Positions 60,099 through 64,000 of a stretch of DNA of 64,000 nucleotides are shown one piece after another. The DNA lies in contig JAJRTN010000032.1 in the NCBI GenBank assembly GCA_024278275.1, positions 1-64,000 on the forward strand, given 5' to 3'. The notes beneath the pieces were generated by a model. The model saw only the letters and a program-made list of their open reading frames with translations. It had not been told where the DNA came from and made no database searches. Source of the stretch: Candidatus Hydrogenedentota bacterium (GTDB lineage Bacteria; Hydrogenedentota; Hydrogenedentia; Hydrogenedentales; JAJRTN01). The translations under genes were made by a program, and so were the position numbers. Every line of letters begins with the position of its first letter. Position 1 is the stretch's first letter.

Positions 60099-60555
60099 TG
60101 CCCTTGCCTGCTTGCGTCTTTTTCCGCCGTCCCTGCAGTTGCTGTCTTTCCGTTGCCAGCAACTGCCCCAACGTAGTGGCCTCCAGTTGCCCCACGAGCC
60201 TGGTCTTGGTTTTCGACCATTCCCCATGGAGCGGACAAGGGCAATCGCCACCGCACTCGGGCAACCCCATAATGCAATGGTTGTAACTGTCCTCGCCATC
60301 GATGGCCTTCACCAGGGTCAATAGCGAAAGGCTGTACGGATCGTGGGCGAAACGATAACCGCCGCCCGGTCCGGAAACCGCCTTTAATATCCCCTGCTGC
60401 GCCAAGGTCTGAAAAACCTTTCGCGTGAAAGCCTCGGGTACATCAGCCTTTTCACAGACATCCCTGGCCTGAAAAAGCTCATTCACCGCGCCGTTCGCCA
60501 TGTGCATCAGCGCACGAAGCGCATATTCGCACCCTTTCGAATACAACTTGAACAC
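60085..60555 (-). CDS. Rrf2-family regulator, IscR/NsrR-like
   Basis: 156 residues. The winged helix covers about 5-70 (GCEYALRALMHMA, ARDVCEKADVPEAFTRKVFQ, KAVSGPGGGYRFA). Cys94, Cys101, Cys105 and Cys107 in the CIMGLPECGGDCPC loop sit where IscR and NsrR bind a 2Fe-2S or 4Fe-4S cluster, which lets them sense Fe-S status, oxygen or nitric oxide. GTG start with GGGAGAG upstream. It is the first gene of the nitrate operon and probably controls it through the inverted repeat at 60579-60612. Which signal it senses cannot be read. Confidence 0.92.
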   Translation of the reverse strand: MFKLYSKGCEYALRALMHMANGAVNELFQARDVCEKADVPEAFTRKVFQTLAQQGILKAVSGPGGGYRFAHDPYSLSLLTLVKAIDGEDSYNHCIMGLPECGGDCPCPLHGEWSKTKTRLVGQLEATTLGQLLATERQQLQGRRKKTQAGKGNGQL

Positions 60556-60578
60556 GAACGTTCTCTCCCACGCGCGGT

Positions 60579-60612
60579 TATTATGGAATTGTGGATATTA
60601 TTCTCCATAATA
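60579..60612. promoter_or_regulatory. Candidate Rrf2 operator
   Basis: TATTATGGA (60579-60587) and TCCATAATA (60604-60612) form a perfect 9-bp inverted repeat with a 16-base spacer. It overlaps the -10 element of the operon promoter, as expected for a repressor site. Confidence 0.6.
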
Positions 60613-60628
60613 GGACACCCCTTGTCAA
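60600..60628 (-). promoter_or_regulatory. Sigma-70 promoter of the nitrate operon
   Basis: On the minus strand a consensus TTGACA (60623-60628) is followed after 17 bases by GAGAAT (60600-60605). The start of transcription would fall about 35-40 bases before the Rrf2 start codon. Confidence 0.55.
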
Positions 60629-60655
60629 GAACTTTTTTTGTGTTGACCGTGGAAG

Positions 60656-60777
60656 GTCAAAGCGGCTGGAAGCCCCTTCTACGTTACCGTCCTCCCCGCG
60701 AAGGCGAGGCTCCAAAATTAATGTATCCGCAGATTGCGCAGATGAACGCAGATTCTCCCGTTCCAACGCAGGGCGTG
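60656..60777. repeat. Composite repeat (module C and inverted module D)
   Basis: GTCAAAGCGGCTGGAAGCC (module C, 60656-60681) is followed by an inverted module D copy (60687-60777) matching 11540-11629. It fills most of the gap before the galactokinase-like gene; no gene is seen in 60613-60858. Confidence 0.75.
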
Positions 60778-60858
60778 AAAAAGGGCGAAGCTCCGTGCGG
60801 CCCGCTTCGGGCAGGGGACAAGCGGGGTATAGTTCTCTTTGGCACCGGACGATTTTGT

Positions 60859-62535
60859 CTATTCCAGCGAGAGGGCGCAGGCCCCCGCGGTGGCGTGGTT
60901 CTCCACCATGGCAGCGTGGGCCTTGTCGTGGGGCAGGGCCGTTCCGGCCCGTCGGGCATAGTCGGGCGATGCCAGCCAATCCCGCATGCCTTCCGCCACC
61001 CGCCCGGCATCTTGGGTCCGGCACAGGGCGATCACGCATCCGGCCAGTCCCGCGCCGGTGAGCGATGCCCCCAGCGCACCGGCGGCCAGGGCGGCGTCCA
61101 CCAGTCCATCCAGAACGGGCGTGCTGGCGCCGTAGTCCCCCGGGCAGAGGGCGACCGGGATTGCCTGTTCCGCCAGGGCGCGCAGCGTGTCCCCGGTGAT
61201 CGTCCTGTCGAAGGCCGCGCCGCTGCCGTCCATCACGCGGTCGCCATCGTGACCGATGGTCATAAGCTGTCCCGCCAGCCCGGGGTCTCCCTGCTGAATG
61301 GCCAGGGGCCAGAGTCTCGCCCGTTCGGATTCGGCCAGGCCATAGAGCAACGGTCCGCGCAATGCGATGCCGGTCTCCGACGCCTCGGGCGGCGTGTCGC
61401 CAAAGTATTGGCGAAGGGCGGCGTCCAGCGCGGGCAGGGTGTAGCGGCCTCGCATTTCCGACAGGGAAAGCGCTTTGGGCACGCGGGACACAACGTGGTA
61501 GAGCCGGGCGTCACCGCCAAAGAATTCGGGGGTCATGCAGGACAAGTGGTTGGCCTGCTTCACCATGTGCGCGGGCAAACCGAGGGAAGCCGTTTCTTGG
61601 CGCAGGATGTCGAGGGCCATGGAGTAGGCGAAACGATTGCGCGTATATGCCAGCTTGGCTTTGCCGCTGAGACGCCGGGTGGTTTGGCTGTCGGCCACCA
61701 GCACCGTGATGCCGTCGGGCAGGGAAGCGTATTTTGCCTCCCTCGTGGAGAACCCGGGCCCATGGAGCGCCACGTGGACATACCGGCCCCTTCGTCCCAA
61801 TATGATGGCGGCCTGATCGCTGACACCACAGCGGGAGCCGGTGAACCATTCGGCGTCGCGCGCGGCGAGCATGAGGTCGTCCGCGGGCAGGAAGGTTCCG
61901 TGAGAACCCAAAGCGGCCAGTATCGTGGCCACGCACAAGGCTGCGGAGGAACTCAAGGCGGCCCCGGCGGGCAGGTCGCTGCCCACGGCAGCGTTTAACC
62001 CCTTTCCGGCGAGGGCAGGTACGGTGAGGGCGGCCCGAAGCAGCGCGCCTTCGATATAGACGCCCCATCCTCCCGCCCACGCGCTCCGGCGCTGTTCAGA
62101 CGCCGGGCTGGTAATCAGGGTCTCCCAGTCCTGCACGAAGGCCGGATGCTCCCGCCACGGTAAGAGGTTCAGGGTGATATCGCGGTGTTCGGGCGCGATG
62201 TTCACGAAACGGGATTGCCCGTTCCCGGACGTGGAGGCCACTACCACCACTTCGCGGTGGTGGGTCATGAGGTTAAGGTAGCCGCCATGGGTATCGACAT
62301 GCATGCCGCGCAGGTTGATGCGGCCGGGTGCACGGAACACACGCACTTCCCGCTCCCCGAATGCCTCGCCAAACCGTTCGAGTGTGCGGCGCAGCAGGCG
62401 TGCCCGGGATGCCCACTGGTCCCGGTTCCCCCCATAAATCTCCGGGAAAGGGCAGGCATCCTCTTCCCGGATTCGTGACAGCCAGTGCGACACGCTTGCC
62501 GGCGGGGTGGCGCGGGGCCGTTGGAACACCTCCAT
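60859..62535 (-). CDS. Galactokinase-like GHMP sugar kinase
   Basis: 558 residues, longer than the usual 380-400 of galactokinase. The sugar-binding signature is RAPGRINLRGMHVDTHGGYL, the ATP loop is VGSDLPAGAALSSSAALCVA, and GASLTGAGLAGCVIAL is the third GHMP motif. CGVSDQAA holds the likely catalytic Asp. It should phosphorylate a sugar at C1, with galactose as the default guess. The extra length lies in the N terminus (about 1-65) and in the region about 340-460. It lies five bases downstream of the VWA gene on the same strand, so the two are probably co-transcribed. Cytosolic. Confidence 0.82.
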   Translation of the reverse strand: MEVFQRPRATPPASVSHWLSRIREEDACPFPEIYGGNRDQWASRARLLRRTLERFGEAFGEREVRVFRAPGRINLRGMHVDTHGGYLNLMTHHREVVVVASTSGNGQSRFVNIAPEHRDITLNLLPWREHPAFVQDWETLITSPASEQRRSAWAGGWGVYIEGALLRAALTVPALAGKGLNAAVGSDLPAGAALSSSAALCVATILAALGSHGTFLPADDLMLAARDAEWFTGSRCGVSDQAAIILGRRGRYVHVALHGPGFSTREAKYASLPDGITVLVADSQTTRRLSGKAKLAYTRNRFAYSMALDILRQETASLGLPAHMVKQANHLSCMTPEFFGGDARLYHVVSRVPKALSLSEMRGRYTLPALDAALRQYFGDTPPEASETGIALRGPLLYGLAESERARLWPLAIQQGDPGLAGQLMTIGHDGDRVMDGSGAAFDRTITGDTLRALAEQAIPVALCPGDYGASTPVLDGLVDAALAAGALGASLTGAGLAGCVIALCRTQDAGRVAEGMRDWLASPDYARRAGTALPHDKAHAAMVENHATAGACALSLE

Positions 62536-62540
62536 GCCCG

Positions 62541-64000
62541 CTATTCCGTGTAGGTGGTGCGGATGTTGTACTTCCGCGACAGTGCCTGCAACTCTTTCAG
62601 CAGGGCCGGTGTCTCGCCCAGCCGGGATATCTCGCCGATAAGGTAATAGGACTTCTGAAAGGCCCAGCTTCGCGCGATGTTGATGTCGCCCGTCTTCGCG
62701 TCTTTCAGGCTCTCACGAAAGACCAGTTCCTTTTTTTCATGGCCCGCACGGCCGGTGATTCGCACGAAGAAGTCCTTGGCTTGCGCCGGGTCGAAGCGTC
62801 CGTAAAGCGTGACCGGCCGATCCTTGTAGAAATCCGGGATCTCGCGGGGAAAAAGCTGGCTTTCGTCCACCCGGCCAAAGTCGGCGGAGAGATCGACCAA
62901 GAGCGGGTTTTTCAACTTGGCGAAGAAGGTGGGCAGCCGATTGTCGATATCATCAATACTGCTGACGATGCCCGTCTCGCCCTTGTTTCGATAGGCGAGG
63001 AGATCGAGCAGGTAACGGTTGACCGTCCGTCCGCCGCCAAAGGCGAAAATGCTGTTGCGCAGGTTGTTGTCCACCGTAAGGCCGTTGATGATCATCCGTC
63101 CGTCCCGCAGGCCCGTGGTGGGGCGACCGTCGGACACCACCAGTATGACGCCCGGAACGCCCTCGCGGGGCGCCGTTTGCACTACGGGAAGAATGGCCTT
63201 GTAAACATCGGTTTCGCCCTCCGACCGAAGCCCCGAAAGGTAACGTTTGCCCGCCTCGCGGTTCTCCGGTGTGGCGGGCAGCGGGTTGGGCGCGAACATG
63301 GTGGGCGTATCGCGGAAAACGACCACGTTAAAACGGTCCTCGGGCCGAAGCATGTCAATTGCCCCGCGAATGCCTTTCACGGTGGTGTTGAGTTTGTGCT
63401 GCGTGATGCTGCGTGATGCGTCGATGATGAAGGTTACATCCTTGGGAAGCACCTCGAGATCCTGCGCGTCCTTGGGAAGGATGCGAAGCCGAAAGTAACC
63501 GAGCTGTTCGCCGGGGGGCACGTAGGCATCCAGGCGCATCTCGACCAGGTCATCCATGAAGTCGAAGGTGCTTTCCGCCTTGGCCTTTTCCACGGCGCGC
63601 AACACGGGGGCGCGATCAACCACGTTTTCCACGGGCAACGGCGGTAATTCGGCTTCCGCTTCGGCCGGGTGAAGCACGTTTTCCTCGAAAGGCGGTTTTT
63701 CCGCCTCGGCCTCCGCTTTGTCCCCCTTGTTATTCCCGCTTTCGCCGCTTTGTTCCGCCGTGGCGGAGGGTGGAAAAACGCCGGGGGAAGGCTCATAGCG
63801 CAACGGAACGCTTTCCGGCGCCGGTAACGCGCCGCGCAACACGGGCATGGCCCCCTCGGGAACAATGCGGTCGCTGCTGGGGCGCACCAACCGGCGCGTC
63901 ACGTCGATGTCCCGCCGGGCGTCTTTCTCCGCAATCTCAAGAATACGCGCATCCACACGCGCCAGCACCGCCTCGCTTGGCGCCAGATCATAGCGCCGCT
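62541..64000 (-). CDS. VWA-domain protein (5' end outside the window)
   Basis: The frame stays open to the window edge, so the N terminus is missing; at least 486 residues are visible. A Pro/Glu-rich region precedes the first VWA strand. The MIDAS motif is in FIIDASRSITQHKL (DxSxS), with the Thr in GETDVYKAI and the final Asp loop in VSDGRPTTG complete, so it should bind a divalent metal. The N-terminal part, LGYFRLRILPKD, resembles the strand before VWA in TadG/inter-alpha-trypsin-type proteins. Secretion cannot be judged. It precedes the galactokinase-like gene by five bases. Confidence 0.8.
   Translation of the reverse strand, partial: RRYDLAPSEAVLARVDARILEIAEKDARRDIDVTRRLVRPSSDRIVPEGAMPVLRGALPAPESVPLRYEPSPGVFPPSATAEQSGESGNNKGDKAEAEAEKPPFEENVLHPAEAEAELPPLPVENVVDRAPVLRAVEKAKAESTFDFMDDLVEMRLDAYVPPGEQLGYFRLRILPKDAQDLEVLPKDVTFIIDASRSITQHKLNTTVKGIRGAIDMLRPEDRFNVVVFRDTPTMFAPNPLPATPENREAGKRYLSGLRSEGETDVYKAILPVVQTAPREGVPGVILVVSDGRPTTGLRDGRMIINGLTVDNNLRNSIFAFGGGRTVNRYLLDLLAYRNKGETGIVSSIDDIDNRLPTFFAKLKNPLLVDLSADFGRVDESQLFPREIPDFYKDRPVTLYGRFDPAQAKDFFVRITGRAGHEKKELVFRESLKDAKTGDINIARSWAFQKSYYLIGEISRLGETPALLKELQALSRKYNIRTTYTE

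Overview
The window is GC-rich, gene-dense bacterial DNA. An LpxK gene (lipid A synthesis), an OmpA-type protein, periplasmic cytochromes and a twin-arginine nitrate reductase show a Gram-negative cell with an outer membrane. DprA and ComEC point to DNA uptake. Several genes are typical of environmental saccharolytic lineages: two large secreted glycosidase-like proteins, an L-rhamnonate dehydratase, a galactokinase-like enzyme, a sulfatase relic, a Gfo/Idh/MocA oxidoreductase and a xylose-isomerase-like protein. The mix suggests a PVC/FCB-neighbourhood organism such as Hydrogenedentota. That placement is inference from gene content; there is no rRNA or complete tRNA here to test it.

Left part (1-29.8 kb). 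Bases 1-551 carry no convincing protein gene but hold an 11-bp inverted repeat, a terminator-like hairpin and the 3' half of a tRNA-Arg. A mosaic of housekeeping and regulatory genes follows: sugar isomerase and CstA, a zinc-ribbon membrane protein, sirtuin, PHP hydrolase, secreted glycosidase-like protein, HCF101-type Mrp ATPase, PAS-GGDEF cyclase, PpiC-like lipoprotein, hybrid histidine kinase, a lone sigma region 4 protein, OmpA, a Xer recombinase interrupted by an in-frame TAG, a glycosyltransferase, APS kinase, dprA-lpxK, rhmD and an HDOD protein.

Middle (29.8-45.4 kb). A repeat-rich intergenic region with a 135-bp tandem array is followed by a giant secreted GH101-like protein, a PTS IIA/cation antiporter pair, a 47-residue membrane protein, comEC, a glycerol-1-phosphate dehydrogenase, a pseudo-receiver/Fis protein, a decayed sulfatase and a Gfo/Idh/MocA oxidoreductase.

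Right part (45.5-60.6 kb). Twelve tightly packed minus-strand genes form what looks like one respiratory operon. In transcription order they are: Rrf2 regulator, GltD-like NAD(P)H/FAD/Fe-S oxidoreductase, Rieske protein, fused cytochrome b, decaheme cytochrome c, NapA, a NapG-type ferredoxin, an 80-residue sigma-region-2-like protein, a second NapG-type ferredoxin, NapH, a FixH-like periplasmic protein and a YHS/NosR-like ferredoxin. No NapB, NapC or NapD is visible. I infer that quinol and NAD(P)H electrons reach periplasmic nitrate reductase through a Rieske/b complex with its own multihaem wire. A promoter overlapped by an inverted repeat precedes the Rrf2 gene. This is the most interesting system in the window.

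The end holds a galactokinase-like gene and a VWA protein cut by the window edge. Intergenic regions across the window share short repeat modules in varying combinations.
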